Shown one piece after another: positions 16,968 through 25,586 of a stretch of 57,170 nt of DNA (the stretch's first letter is position 1; each line of letters begins with the position of its first letter). The stretch is from WVXP01 sp964348095 (GTDB lineage Bacteria; Desulfobacterota; BSN033; WVXP01), in contig CAYGBK010000035.1 of assembly GCA_964348095.1 (NCBI GenBank), positions 1-57,170 on the forward strand, given 5' to 3'. The notes below the pieces were generated by a model, which ran no database searches, was not told where the DNA came from, and was given only the letters and a program-made list of their open reading frames with translations. A program made the translations under genes and the position numbers.

Positions 16968-18788
16968 ATGGGCAAAGAACGATTAATAAATCAAATCGTC
17001 AATGGGATTGGAGCCTCTCCAGGAATCGTTGTTGGACGTGCCTTCCTGGTCGACAGGAGTAGAGTTCGGCTTCCACAGAAGGCGATCACCGCGGCTGAGG
17101 CGGAATCGGAGATAGAGCGGTTCAAAATGGCCATCGAACTCTCTAAAACACAACTCGTGGAGATCAAGAACGCGGTCCTCGACGAGGAGATGAGAAAGCA
17201 CGCCTTTATCCTGGATGTCCATCTCATGATTCTTGAAGACCAGATGTTGATCCAGGAGACCATCGATACGATCAAGAATCGAAAGGTAAACGCTGAATGG
17301 GCCCTCGACATCATATTGGAACGCCTCACCAAGGCATTTGACACGATTGAGGATCAGTATCTGAGGGAGAGGAAAAACGACATCAAATACATTTCTGAGC
17401 GGATTTTCAGAAACCTAATTGGCCACAACCACGACGATATCACCAACATCAAAGGAAATGTCGTGGTCGTTGCTCACGATCTCTCTCCGGCCGATACCTT
17501 TCAGCTCAATCTGAAAAACGTGCGCGGTTTTGTGACGGACGCTGGAGGAGCGGTCTCGCATACGGCAATACTATCTAAGTCTATGGGGATTCCATCGGTT
17601 GTTGGGACGGAGATCTCGACAACCCAGATAAACGGCGGTGATCGGCTCATCGTTGACGGTGATGCGGGTGTCGTGATCATAAACCCGACGGACGAAGTCT
17701 CCGAGCAGTATCTTGCGAAGCTCGAGCAGCGGCAGTCCATCGAAAGGGAGTTAATGAAGTTTTCAAAACTCCCTGGCGAGACGCGTGACGGATACCGGAT
17801 CACTGTCGGAGCCAATATCGAACTCCTAGAGGAAATTAAGTCTGCCAAGAAAATGGGGGCCGAGGGGATTGGTCTGTACCGGACTGAATGTCTATATCTC
17901 GGTCGTAAAGATCTACCCGGTGAGGAAGAACATTATCAGACCTACAAGAAGCTAGGGGAAGCAGTATTTCCCCATGAGGTGACTATACGTACGCTAGACG
18001 TTGGAGGCGACAAGTTTCTCGATCACAATCGAGTTGCGCCGGAAACAAACCCTGCCATGGGTTTAAGAGCAATTCGATTCTCCATTAAAGAGACGGAGCT
18101 CTTCAAAACTCAACTGAGAGGAGTTTTGAAGGCAAGCATCCACGGGCATCTGAAGATCCTTCTCCCCATGATTTCGGGTATTGAAGAGATTCAACAGGCC
18201 AAAGCGATTCTCTACGGGGTAATGGAAGAACTGCATCAAGAGGGCATTCCCTTTGATGATAAGATACCGGTAGGTGCTATGATCGAGATCCCGTCAGCGT
18301 GCATGACGGCAGATTTGCTGGCCAAAGAAGTTGACTTCTTCAGCATCGGAACAAATGATCTGATTCAATATACCCTCGCGGTTGATCGTGTGAATGAGCA
18401 CGTGTCATATCTCTATGAGCCTCTCCACCCTGCTGTTCTCAGATCTATCCGGGAGGTAGTGGAGTCGGGGCACCGGGCCGGCTTAAAGGTTGCTATCTGC
18501 GGGGAGATGGCTGGCGAACCCGCGTATTTGTGGATTCTTCTCGGCCTGGGCTTGGATGAAATCAGCATGAACCCTCTCTCCATCCCCAGGGTGAAAAAGA
18601 TCCTACGGATGTCATCTTTCGAGGAGGCCAAGGGTTTCTTGGAAGAACTATCTCAAATGACCTCGGGGAGTGAAATCGAACGGTATGTTCGCAGCACTAT
18701 GGCTCAGCGCTTTCCAGACGATTTCTTTGAAGCATACAGGTGGGCTCAAGATCTGAAAGTAGCTCACGGGGACGAAAACTCGATATGA
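16968..18788 (+). CDS. ptsI: Phosphoenolpyruvate-protein phosphotransferase (PTS enzyme I)
   Basis: Transfers phosphate from PEP to HPr. The 606 residues hold the N-terminal HPr-binding domain (GIGASPGIVVGRAF onward). Next is the swivelling phospho-His domain (GGAVSHTAILSKSMGIPSVVG, His in SHTA), followed by the C-terminal PEP-binding TIM barrel (GIGLYRTECLYL, TLDVGGDKFL, NPAMGLRAIRF, FSIGTNDLIQY and the catalytic Cys in VAICGEMAG). The ATG at 16968 gives the family N-terminus; an in-frame ATG at 16881 adds 29 unrelated residues. The upstream ribosome-binding site is weak. No GAF domain precedes it, so it is ptsI rather than ptsP. It ends the long run that starts at pyrG. Confidence 0.96.
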   Translation: MGKERLINQIVNGIGASPGIVVGRAFLVDRSRVRLPQKAITAAEAESEIERFKMAIELSKTQLVEIKNAVLDEEMRKHAFILDVHLMILEDQMLIQETIDTIKNRKVNAEWALDIILERLTKAFDTIEDQYLRERKNDIKYISERIFRNLIGHNHDDITNIKGNVVVVAHDLSPADTFQLNLKNVRGFVTDAGGAVSHTAILSKSMGIPSVVGTEISTTQINGGDRLIVDGDAGVVIINPTDEVSEQYLAKLEQRQSIERELMKFSKLPGETRDGYRITVGANIELLEEIKSAKKMGAEGIGLYRTECLYLGRKDLPGEEEHYQTYKKLGEAVFPHEVTIRTLDVGGDKFLDHNRVAPETNPAMGLRAIRFSIKETELFKTQLRGVLKASIHGHLKILLPMISGIEEIQQAKAILYGVMEELHQEGIPFDDKIPVGAMIEIPSACMTADLLAKEVDFFSIGTNDLIQYTLAVDRVNEHVSYLYEPLHPAVLRSIREVVESGHRAGLKVAICGEMAGEPAYLWILLGLGLDEISMNPLSIPRVKKILRMSSFEEAKGFLEELSQMTSGSEIERYVRSTMAQRFPDDFFEAYRWAQDLKVAHGDENSI

Positions 18789-18822
18789 TGTCCATGAGAA
18801 GAGGATTGAAGGAGGAGCTCAA

Positions 18823-19989
18823 ATGGGAATGACGGATTTTCTTTTTACATCAGAGTCTGTGACAGAGGGCCATCCTGATAAAGTAGCAGATCAAATATCC
18901 GATGCGGTTTTGGACGCTATCATCGAACAAGATCCGGAAGGGAGGGTGGCCTGTGAAACGATGGTGACCACGGGTATGGCTGTTATTGCTGGAGAGATCA
19001 CCACAAAATGTTATGCCGATATGCCGGGGATCGTTCGAGAGACGATCAGGGAGATTGGCTACAATGACTCGGCCATGGGTTTTGATTGGGAAACCTGTGC
19101 CGTGATCACGTCAATCGATCAGCAGTCCCCTGATATCGCCCAGGGAGTGAATGAAACGGGCGACCACGAACAGGGGGCTGGCGACCAGGGCCTCATGTTT
19201 GGCTTTGCGTGCAATGAGACGCCCGAGCTGATGCCCATGCCTATTATTCTGGCCCATAAGCTGACAAAGAGAGTCGCCACCGTCAGAAAAAAGGGCGTTC
19301 TCGATTTTCTTCGTCCGGACGGCAAGTCTCAGGTGACGGTTGAGTACATCGATGGAGTTCCTACCCGGGTCGATGCTGTGGTCATTTCGGCCCAGCACAC
19401 GCCGACAGTGAAATATGAAACCTTAAAGGAAGGTATTATCGAGGAAGTGATAAAGAAGGTCATCCCAGAGAACCTCCTTGATTCGAAAACGACATACTAC
19501 GTCAATCCAACAGGTCGATTTGTTGTCGGCGGACCCATGGCAGACTGCGGCCTGACAGGACGAAAGGTTATCGTTGATACCTATGGTGGGCATGGTAGCC
19601 ATGGCGGTGGGTGCTTCTCAGGTAAGGACCCATCAAAAGTGGACCGGAGCGCTTCCTACATGGCCAGGCACATCGCAAAGAATCTCGTGGCCGCTGGTCT
19701 ATGTGAACGGGTCGAGGTTCAGATTGCTTATGCTATTGGCATCGCCCGTCCTGTCTCAGTTATGATCAACACCAATGGAACCTGGAAGATTCCACCCGAC
19801 CGGATCGCTGAAATCGTCAATGACATGTTTGATCTCAGGCCTAAACGGATAATCGAATATCTGGATCTCCTGAGGCCTATCTATAAGAAGACCGCCTGCT
19901 ATGGCCATTTTGGTAGGGAAGATCCGGACTTTAGCTGGGAGAAAACCAATATGGCCCAAGAACTGCGGGATGCCGGAGAACTGGAATAA
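18823..19989 (+). CDS. metK: S-adenosylmethionine synthetase
   Basis: Makes SAM from methionine and ATP. The 388 residues carry FTSESVTEGHPDKVADQISD at the N-terminus, the GAGDQGLMFG motif, GGPMADCGLTGRK and the C-terminal GHFGRED. The ribosome-binding site AAGGAGG lies 6 bases or so before the ATG and is one of the best in the window. There are only 34 bases between ptsI and metK, so no SAM riboswitch fits there and the gene could be read from upstream. ahcY follows after a 243-base gap, so the SAM-using cycle is grouped. Confidence 0.98.
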   Translation: MGMTDFLFTSESVTEGHPDKVADQISDAVLDAIIEQDPEGRVACETMVTTGMAVIAGEITTKCYADMPGIVRETIREIGYNDSAMGFDWETCAVITSIDQQSPDIAQGVNETGDHEQGAGDQGLMFGFACNETPELMPMPIILAHKLTKRVATVRKKGVLDFLRPDGKSQVTVEYIDGVPTRVDAVVISAQHTPTVKYETLKEGIIEEVIKKVIPENLLDSKTTYYVNPTGRFVVGGPMADCGLTGRKVIVDTYGGHGSHGGGCFSGKDPSKVDRSASYMARHIAKNLVAAGLCERVEVQIAYAIGIARPVSVMINTNGTWKIPPDRIAEIVNDMFDLRPKRIIEYLDLLRPIYKKTACYGHFGREDPDFSWEKTNMAQELRDAGELE

Positions 19990-20232
19990 TGGCACGGAGG
20001 CCAGGGGGCAGCAGTCGGGGTCAGTGATAATGGGAATTGTGAACGAGGGCGATGGGCATAGAGACGGGTGGTGACTCTATGATCTGTGTTCTGCTGCCCG
20101 AGGAGTTTTGTGGGGTAGGGCGGGGTTGTGTTAGGTACGATGCCATCGAGGCAGTACGCTGAGTGGCGTTCGTTCATGGGAGACTTAACCCTGGCAACTG
20201 ATAACTGAAGACTGGTTCCATGGGGAGTTGTT
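19990..20232. other. metK-ahcY intergenic region
   Basis: A gap of 243 bases between two SAM-cycle genes on the same strand. It was read for an S-adenosylhomocysteine riboswitch: a CCGAGGAG match is present near 20098, but the rest of the conserved core is not. No gene or convincing terminator was seen. Confidence 0.4.
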
Positions 20233-21489
20233 ATGGCGAATTATAAGGTAAAAGACATCGGTTTAGCGAAAGAGGGAAGGCTGAAGGTCCAGTGGGCTGA
20301 ATCACGCATGCCTGTTCTCATGACCCTGAGGCAGAAGTTTCAGGGGCCTAAACCCCTGCGAGGCATGCGTATTTCCGGTTGTCTTCATGTAACAAAGGAG
20401 ACTGCCGTTCTTGCCGAGACGTTAACGGCGGCCGGAGCCGAGGTGAGTTGGTGCGGATGTAACCCCCTTTCCACCCAGGATGATGTGGCTGCGGCCCTTG
20501 CAGAAAACGGGATTCCTATTTTCGCGTGGTACGGAATGAGTAAAGAAGAATTCTACTGGTGCATTGAGAAAACTCTCGAAATAGAGCCGATCCTGACCCT
20601 CGATGACGGCGCAGACCTGATCATGACGGTTCATCAGCGGAAGTCTGAACTGGCCGAGACAATCCTGGGAGGCACAGAGGAAACGACTACAGGTGTCCAC
20701 CGGCTCAGGGCCATGGCTGACGACGGAGCCCTGAAATATCCCATTCTAGCCATCAATGATACTGAGACAAAATGGGATTTTGATAACGTCTACGGAACCG
20801 GCCAGTCATCGGTGGACGGGATCTTGCGAACCACTTCGGTTCTCCTGGCCGGAAAAAACTTTGTGACCGCAGGTTTTGGCCACTGTGGTCGGGGGTGTGC
20901 CCTGAGGGCCAAGGGGATGGGAGCGCTGTCGATCGTTACTGAGGTCAGTCCGACCGCTGCGATCAAGGCCCTTCTCGAGGGTCACCGCGTGATGGCCATG
21001 AATGAGGCGGCCGCCATTGGCGACATTTTTGTGACTGCTACCGGTATGAAGGATGTTATCGTGAGACGGCATTTTGAGACCATGAAGGATGGTGCCATAG
21101 TCTGCAATACGGGGCATTATGACTGTGAGATCAGAATCCCCGATCTAGAGGATCTGGCCACGTCCCATCGTGAAATCAGAGATAACTGCGATGAGTATAC
21201 CCTTCCTAATGGACACAGAATATACCTTCTCGCCAGGGGCCGATTGATCAATCTCGTCGGAGCCGAAGGCCATCCCTCAGAGGTGATGGATATGTCATTT
21301 GCAAACCAGTTCCTGGGGCTGGTGAGACTGGCTAAGGAGGGAAAGAGCCTAGCTCCAAGGGTCTATGATGTCGAACCGGCCCAAGATGAGGAGGTCGCAC
21401 GGCTCAAGCTCGAAACAATGGGCGTTCAGATCGATACGCTGACCAAAGATCAGAAGGCTTATCTGACTGATTATGAGGCAGGAACGTAA
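20233..21489 (+). CDS. ahcY: Adenosylhomocysteinase
   Basis: Splits S-adenosylhomocysteine reversibly to adenosine and homocysteine with tightly bound NAD, relieving product inhibition of methyltransferases. The 418 residues show the substrate domain (GMRISGCLHVTKETAVLAETL, CNPLSTQDDVAAAL) and the NAD-binding motif GFGHCGRGCA, then HFETMKDGAIVCNTGHYDCEI and a C-terminal AYLTDYEAGT. The final Lys-Tyr of many homologues (usually DHYRY) is replaced by TDYEAGT, a common bacterial/archaeal shorter end. A second SAH/MTA route may exist in the window through the deaminase at 34457-35722, so this organism could recycle SAH in two ways. Confidence 0.97.
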   Translation: MANYKVKDIGLAKEGRLKVQWAESRMPVLMTLRQKFQGPKPLRGMRISGCLHVTKETAVLAETLTAAGAEVSWCGCNPLSTQDDVAAALAENGIPIFAWYGMSKEEFYWCIEKTLEIEPILTLDDGADLIMTVHQRKSELAETILGGTEETTTGVHRLRAMADDGALKYPILAINDTETKWDFDNVYGTGQSSVDGILRTTSVLLAGKNFVTAGFGHCGRGCALRAKGMGALSIVTEVSPTAAIKALLEGHRVMAMNEAAAIGDIFVTATGMKDVIVRRHFETMKDGAIVCNTGHYDCEIRIPDLEDLATSHREIRDNCDEYTLPNGHRIYLLARGRLINLVGAEGHPSEVMDMSFANQFLGLVRLAKEGKSLAPRVYDVEPAQDEEVARLKLETMGVQIDTLTKDQKAYLTDYEAGT

Positions 21490-21519
21490 ATGGGACAACA
21501 ACGATTCCCCTGTTCCTGC
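21478..21519 (+). other. Inverted repeat spanning the ahcY stop codon
   Basis: GCAGGAAC at 21478-21485 pairs with GTTCCTGC at 21512-21519 (eight perfect pairs) across the ahcY stop. There is no T-run after it, so it is not a standard intrinsic terminator. It may protect the 3' end of the message or be chance. Confidence 0.3.
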
Positions 21520-21663
21520 GTTGCCACGCTGTCACAATGACCCGACTGGCCGGTCTTGAAAATCTCCACGATGAGCAAAGGATAAAGGTTTATCTCGACG
21601 CCCATCTTCTCATTTCTTCCCCTTGTGTCCTCGCCTGTTAGGCAGCAGATCAGTGTATTGGCG

Positions 21664-22665
21664 TCAACGGTCTCCCATGAGCTCGAATCTGACCGCGTTA
21701 AGAACAGCATCGTGGAGCAACCCATTGGTTGCCACGATGCCTCGATTCCGTTCGAGCCTGCTTCCCTCAGAGAAGTCAAGGTCCCTTCCATAGGCATCGG
21801 TAACCCTTCCCCCAGCCTCCTCTATGATAATAGAGCCAGCGGCATGGTCCCAGATTCTCTCCCGATAGTCCGGTGTGGCCGGCGAGGGAAGCCTCAGGTA
21901 AAGGGACGCATCTCCCCTGGCGAGGACTGCATATTTTGCCTGGCTATCCATCCGAAGAGGGGAAGCTCCGATACCGAGCCGTCGAGCGACCCGCTGATGA
22001 GAGGTCTGGTCGGAATGGGCCGATTCAAAGCTCTCAGTGAACCGTGCCTCAGAAGGGTTCGCTACCTGGGACACTGCGATGGATTTCCGGGTTTTTCTCT
22101 TTAGATCGTTTTGAACTGCTCCCCTGCCTCTTAAGGCCATGAAAACTGCCCCCTTGTTCTTTTTTCGATGATGGGCAGCAACGGAGAGGTTTGGACAACC
22201 GAGAACGCCAAGACGGACTTCTCCATCCTCGATAAGGGCCAGGGCAATTGCATATTGGTCCCCCCTCAGAAAACCCTTGGTTCCGTCGATCGGGTCGAGA
22301 GTCCAAAACCTCTGGGCGGGATTTTGGCGTCCCAAATCGATCCATGAGCAGACCTGCTTAGGGGATGCACCATCAATAGTTTCTTGGACGTGTCGGACGA
22401 CTTCTCTGAGTATCTCTTCATTCTCTGGCCGGGCGAGTTCTCGAGAGTCCTCCTCGGCCACTATCGGGTCGGCGGGGAAGGCTTCCTTGAGGATTCTGCA
22501 TACGACGGCTTGAGAGCCGAAGTCGGCAATTGTCACCGGACTCCTGTCTCCTTTGACCATGGTGGAGCCATCGGCCATAGAGTTTCGGACCCTGCTGCAC
22601 AGATTCGATGCAGCGATGACGGCCCGTATGGCGACCCCTCTCTCCCTTTCCAAAGAAAGTCTCAT
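21664..22665 (-). CDS. 3'(2'),5'-bisphosphate nucleotidase, HAL2-like (inositol monophosphatase superfamily)
   Basis: Probably dephosphorylates PAP or PAPS at the 3' position. The 333-residue protein has the metal-binding signatures of the superfamily: VAEEDS, DPIDGTKGFLRGDQYAIAL and, near the C-terminus, WDHAAGSIIIEEAGGRVTD. The DPIDGTKGFLRG wording is closer to the yeast/plant HAL2-SAL1 group than to the short E. coli CysQ. The start was set at the ATG at 22665, with TTGGAGGTG eight bases ahead; an upstream ATG at 22866 adds 67 unrelated residues. It lies opposite and after ahcY. Sulfate assimilation or sulfotransfer generates PAP, so the role beside SAM-cycle genes is plausible but inferred. 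Confidence 0.85.
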   Translation of the reverse strand: MRLSLERERGVAIRAVIAASNLCSRVRNSMADGSTMVKGDRSPVTIADFGSQAVVCRILKEAFPADPIVAEEDSRELARPENEEILREVVRHVQETIDGASPKQVCSWIDLGRQNPAQRFWTLDPIDGTKGFLRGDQYAIALALIEDGEVRLGVLGCPNLSVAAHHRKKNKGAVFMALRGRGAVQNDLKRKTRKSIAVSQVANPSEARFTESFESAHSDQTSHQRVARRLGIGASPLRMDSQAKYAVLARGDASLYLRLPSPATPDYRERIWDHAAGSIIIEEAGGRVTDAYGRDLDFSEGSRLERNRGIVATNGLLHDAVLNAVRFELMGDR

Positions 22666-22941
22666 ACGAGACACCTCCAAGGCACTGATGAAGAAAAGGC
22701 CAGGTAGATGGCAAGGCCTAAGAAACGGCTTCTCGAGAAAACCCCGGGTAATGAAATTGAGCCTCTCACCTAAACAGAATCGAATTCCCCCTGTCGGGCC
22801 CCGTTGGCTCCCTTCCCTAGGATTGACGCCGGGGCTTTTCGTCACTCGAAGGCGAGAATAGGACAAACCTCCCTAATCGCGAGGAACAATCGTCCTTTGA
22901 GGGTCTCACCACCTTGTCGCCCATGAGAACAATCAGAATTC

Positions 22942-23265
22942 CTAGGCCTTACCTTTTCCCTGGATGACGTCATTCACCCAGGAGAAGGCAGCCGCCGCAG
23001 CTGGGAATCCAGTGGTGCTTATCAGGACGACCAGGATGTGGTAGAGCTCCGACGGCGTAGCCCCTGCCTCAAGAGCCCTGCGGGTATGAGAGTGGACTCC
23101 CCCCTCCGATCTCAGGGCGACACACGCCGCCATCTGGGCGAGATGTGTGAATTTGCTGTCAAGAGGGCCAGCTCTTCTACCGAGCTCTCCCGCTGATTCA
23201 TATGCCCGAACCAGTTCCGGGTATTGCTCTTTTAGCTTTAAAAAGTTTTTTGGGTATTCCGCCAT
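22942..23265 (-). CDS. Carboxymuconolactone decarboxylase family protein
   Basis: A 107-residue protein of the CMD/AhpD-like all-helical fold: LDSKFTHLAQMAACVALRSE, GGVHSHTRRALEAGATPSEL and VLISTTGFPAAAAAFSWV. AhpD members have a redox CxxC three residues before the conserved His; here that position reads EGGVHSH, so the protein lacks the disulfide pair and is closer to the CMD-type branch. The start is fixed by AAAGGAGGGAG just ahead of the ATG at 23265; an earlier in-frame start at 23307 is not supported. The reaction is unknown. It stands alone, with 276 bases to the bisphosphate nucleotidase. Confidence 0.82.
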   Translation of the reverse strand: MAEYPKNFLKLKEQYPELVRAYESAGELGRRAGPLDSKFTHLAQMAACVALRSEGGVHSHTRRALEAGATPSELYHILVVLISTTGFPAAAAAFSWVNDVIQGKGKA

Positions 23266-23713
23266 GGTGCTCCCTCCTTTCAACTTATCCGGGTTCAGAT
23301 GGATCATACTCTATTTGCCGTCCACGCCTCAAGGACGGGTCTTTGCTGTGGTTCGTTGTCCATGCGCATAAGCGATTGAAGAGTGGGTGGTAGGACGGAC
23401 GGCCGCGGATGTGGTTTGCTCCCAATGGCTTTGTGAAATCTGGAGCGATTACCTGTTATGATCTCTAGAGAGGAGACGTGACCGTCATATCCGCGTTCGT
23501 CAAGTGATGCCTAGCACCCAATAAAAGACGGTGAATATCTGGTAGACTGGTTACCGGGGAACCGACTTTCAATTTTATGAGAATGAGGCAAATCAACTTG
23601 AGGTATACGGTCTGGTGGTCTCCTTTTCAGAAATCTCCCCGTTTATCACTGCGTCTCCCCTCCGCTGGGCGGCAGATGACCCTCCTAGAGGTTCATAGGA
23701 TTTCCGGCTGAGG

Positions 23714-23746
23714 CGACAAACCTATGTGGTCTGTTGTCGGTTTTTT
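23714..23746 (+). terminator. Possible intrinsic terminator without an upstream gene
   Basis: CGACAA at 23714-23719 pairs with TTGTCG at 23734-23739, followed by G and TTTTTT at 23741-23746. The 14-base loop and six-pair stem make it weak. If real, it would end a short rightward transcript starting after about 23300, so a small RNA is possible. Confidence 0.3.
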
Positions 23747-23803
23747 GGTCTACGGCGCGGGCGTTCCAAAGAAAGACGGAGGGCTTCGACACAATTGTCT
23801 GCC

Positions 23804-23832
23804 TTGACAAACCCCCTGGACCCTCATAAATT
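23804..23832 (+). promoter_or_regulatory. Sigma-70-like promoter for the P-loop gene
   Basis: A perfect TTGACA at 23804-23809, a 17-base spacer, and TAAATT at 23827-23832. It is followed by an AAAAGGAGG ribosome-binding site at 23857-23865, six bases before the ATG at 23872. Confidence 0.6.
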
Positions 23833-23871
23833 GCAGTGAAGTTATCATGCCTTAGCAAAAGGAGGTTTTAG

Positions 23872-24477
23872 ATGGATCGACCCTTTTCGGAGGTCATCGC
23901 CTCACATATACCGGACGATGCCCTTTTGATTTCTACCGGCCTCCCGGGCAGCTGGAAGAGCCCTGTAACGGAGAGGATTTCGGAAATAAAGCACGCCAGG
24001 ATTTTGAGGTCGGACATGGTCCGCCTAGAGGTTTTGAAGGGGCTTGATATTTTCGATGAGAAGGTAGCGTCGAACACGGAGAACCGGATGCGGGTGTATG
24101 AGGAGATGTTCAGGCAGGCGGAAAAAGAGCTTGCCGAGACTTCGGGCGTGCTCATCCTCGATGCCACATTTGTCACTCAGGATCTGAGACTTCGGGCTGG
24201 TGAGATTGCGCATCGAGCTTCAAGGCCCTTGGTGATTGCTGAGATGGCCTGCTCTGAGGATGCCTCGATTCGCCGGATTCTCAAGAGAACAAAAGAGGAC
24301 TATGAATCGAATGCCTTGACGCGACAGGCCTACCTCAACAACAAGGCTATCTTTCAAAAAGTGAACCTCCATAAGATCAAAGAACGATTCCCCACGCTTT
24401 CGGTGGTTTACCTCGTCATTGACACAGAGTACGACGAGCCAGAGAGGTGGGTAATCAAGAGAATGGAGAGAAAGTAA
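23872..24477 (+). CDS. P-loop kinase-like protein (AAA_33 type) with an atypical Walker A
   Basis: A 201-residue protein of the small P-loop kinase group often found fused or next to aminoglycoside phosphotransferase-like domains. After the nucleotide loop come the usual family elements: LRSDMVRLEVLKG, a Walker B-like GVLILDATFVT, and lid arginines (SIRRILKRTKE). The Walker A is unusual: GLPGSWKSP (residues 23-31) in place of the expected GLPGSGKST, with Trp at 28 and Pro at 31. The frame is otherwise intact, and the promoter and ribosome-binding site are strong, so the gene looks expressed. The substrate is unknown. The next gene overlaps its end by 31 bases if its GTG start is right, and is the APH-like partner, so the two probably act together. 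Confidence 0.7.
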   Translation: MDRPFSEVIASHIPDDALLISTGLPGSWKSPVTERISEIKHARILRSDMVRLEVLKGLDIFDEKVASNTENRMRVYEEMFRQAEKELAETSGVLILDATFVTQDLRLRAGEIAHRASRPLVIAEMACSEDASIRRILKRTKEDYESNALTRQAYLNNKAIFQKVNLHKIKERFPTLSVVYLVIDTEYDEPERWVIKRMERK

Positions 24478-25505
24478 GGGCAACCAAAAGCACCGTGGAT
24501 ATACAGAAACTTCAAAAGGCCCTGCTCAATCCCGACGCCTATTCTGAACGACCCGAGCGTGTGGGTTTCACTGAAACTCACATTTCATTGCTATTCTTCA
24601 CGGGCATGTACGCCTATAAAGTCAAGAAACCCGTCGATTTTGGGTTCCTCGATTTCACAACCTTGAAGAAAAGGAGGCATTACTGCCAACTCGAGTTAAG
24701 TCTAAACCGCAGACTTTCCCGGGATATCTACCTGGACGTCGTTGAAATCAAGGAGAGGGATGGGGTGGTTGTTCTCGACCACCGGGGGCGTACGATCGAA
24801 TACGCGGTGAAAATGAGGCAGATATCGGAAGACCTTTTGATGGACAGACTCCTCAGCAGGGGACGGGTTACGCCGGATATGGTGAGGCAAGTCGCAAAGA
24901 AACTTGCAGAATTCTACGAAATGGCAGAGACCAGCGATAGAATTCGAGGTTTTGCACGGCCGGATAGGGTCAAAGAGGACACGGACGAGAATTTTGAGCA
25001 GACAGAAAAATACATCGACACAACCATCTCAAAGGAGCAGTTTGAGGAGATTCGGCAGAAAACAGACTTCTTTTTAGAGAAGAAAAGGGAGGTTTTCTTT
25101 CGGAGGATTGAATGCAATCGGATCAGGGACTGCCATGGGGACTTGCGACTCGAGCATATTTTCTTCGACAAAGAGATTTCGATCCTCGACTGCATCGAGT
25201 TCAACGAGAGATTTCGATACACCGATGTGTCGGCTGATATTGGGTTTCTCGCCATGGATTTTGATTATCGGGGAAGGAGCGATTTGGGTGATCATCTTAT
25301 TTGGCACTACGTGGACAGGTCGGGGGACCGGGAGATCTACCTAGTCCTCGACTTCTACAAATGCTATAGGGCCTACGTGAGGGGAAAGGTCGAGAGTTTC
25401 AGGTTGGACGACGGACATCTTGAGAAAGAGCAGAAGGAAAAGGCCCTGTCGAGAGCCACAAAATACTTTGCCCTATCCCTAAAATATGCCAGAAGGTTGT
25501 TGTAA
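24447..25505 (+). CDS. Aminoglycoside phosphotransferase-like (APH) family protein
   Basis: A 352-residue protein-kinase-fold phosphotransferase of unknown substrate. The N-terminal part has the nucleotide-binding strand and Lys (FFTGMYAYKVKKPVDFGF), and the catalytic loop is CHGDLRLEHIFF (H230, D232). The metal-binding motif follows as ISILDCIEFNERFRY, ending in VSADIGFLAMD. In many bacteria this domain is fused to an AAA_33 P-loop domain in one polypeptide. Here the two are separate genes with the P-loop gene first, overlapping by about 31 bases from the GTG used. A second GTG at 24495 would remove the overlap; neither has a strong ribosome-binding site. The pairing suggests a shared function, possibly phosphorylation of a small molecule. 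Confidence 0.75.
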   Translation: MGNQENGEKVRATKSTVDIQKLQKALLNPDAYSERPERVGFTETHISLLFFTGMYAYKVKKPVDFGFLDFTTLKKRRHYCQLELSLNRRLSRDIYLDVVEIKERDGVVVLDHRGRTIEYAVKMRQISEDLLMDRLLSRGRVTPDMVRQVAKKLAEFYEMAETSDRIRGFARPDRVKEDTDENFEQTEKYIDTTISKEQFEEIRQKTDFFLEKKREVFFRRIECNRIRDCHGDLRLEHIFFDKEISILDCIEFNERFRYTDVSADIGFLAMDFDYRGRSDLGDHLIWHYVDRSGDREIYLVLDFYKCYRAYVRGKVESFRLDDGHLEKEQKEKALSRATKYFALSLKYARRLL

Positions 25506-25586
25506 TCTCGCCCTTGCAACGCGTATCCTCCCCGGCCTCAGCATTTCGAAAACGGCGGAAAACATGAGCAGGTCCGGTTGAGGCAT

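Larger units (their letters stand above)
23266..23871. other. Gene-free stretch between the CMD and P-loop genes
   Basis: About 600 bases between divergent genes. It holds a good promoter for the downstream P-loop gene (23804-23832) and a rightward hairpin-plus-T6 at 23714-23746 that has no gene in front of it. No protein-coding frame with family features was seen. Confidence 0.5.

Noticed and set aside
18789..18822. SAM riboswitch in front of metK
   Set aside because: Only 34 bases separate ptsI and metK, too short for any known SAM riboswitch.
20090..20232. Possible S-adenosylhomocysteine riboswitch ahead of ahcY
   Set aside because: CCGAGGAG is present, but the following GCGCTGC, the pairing AGGCTCG and the final AACGGCGCTC core that define the class are not found.
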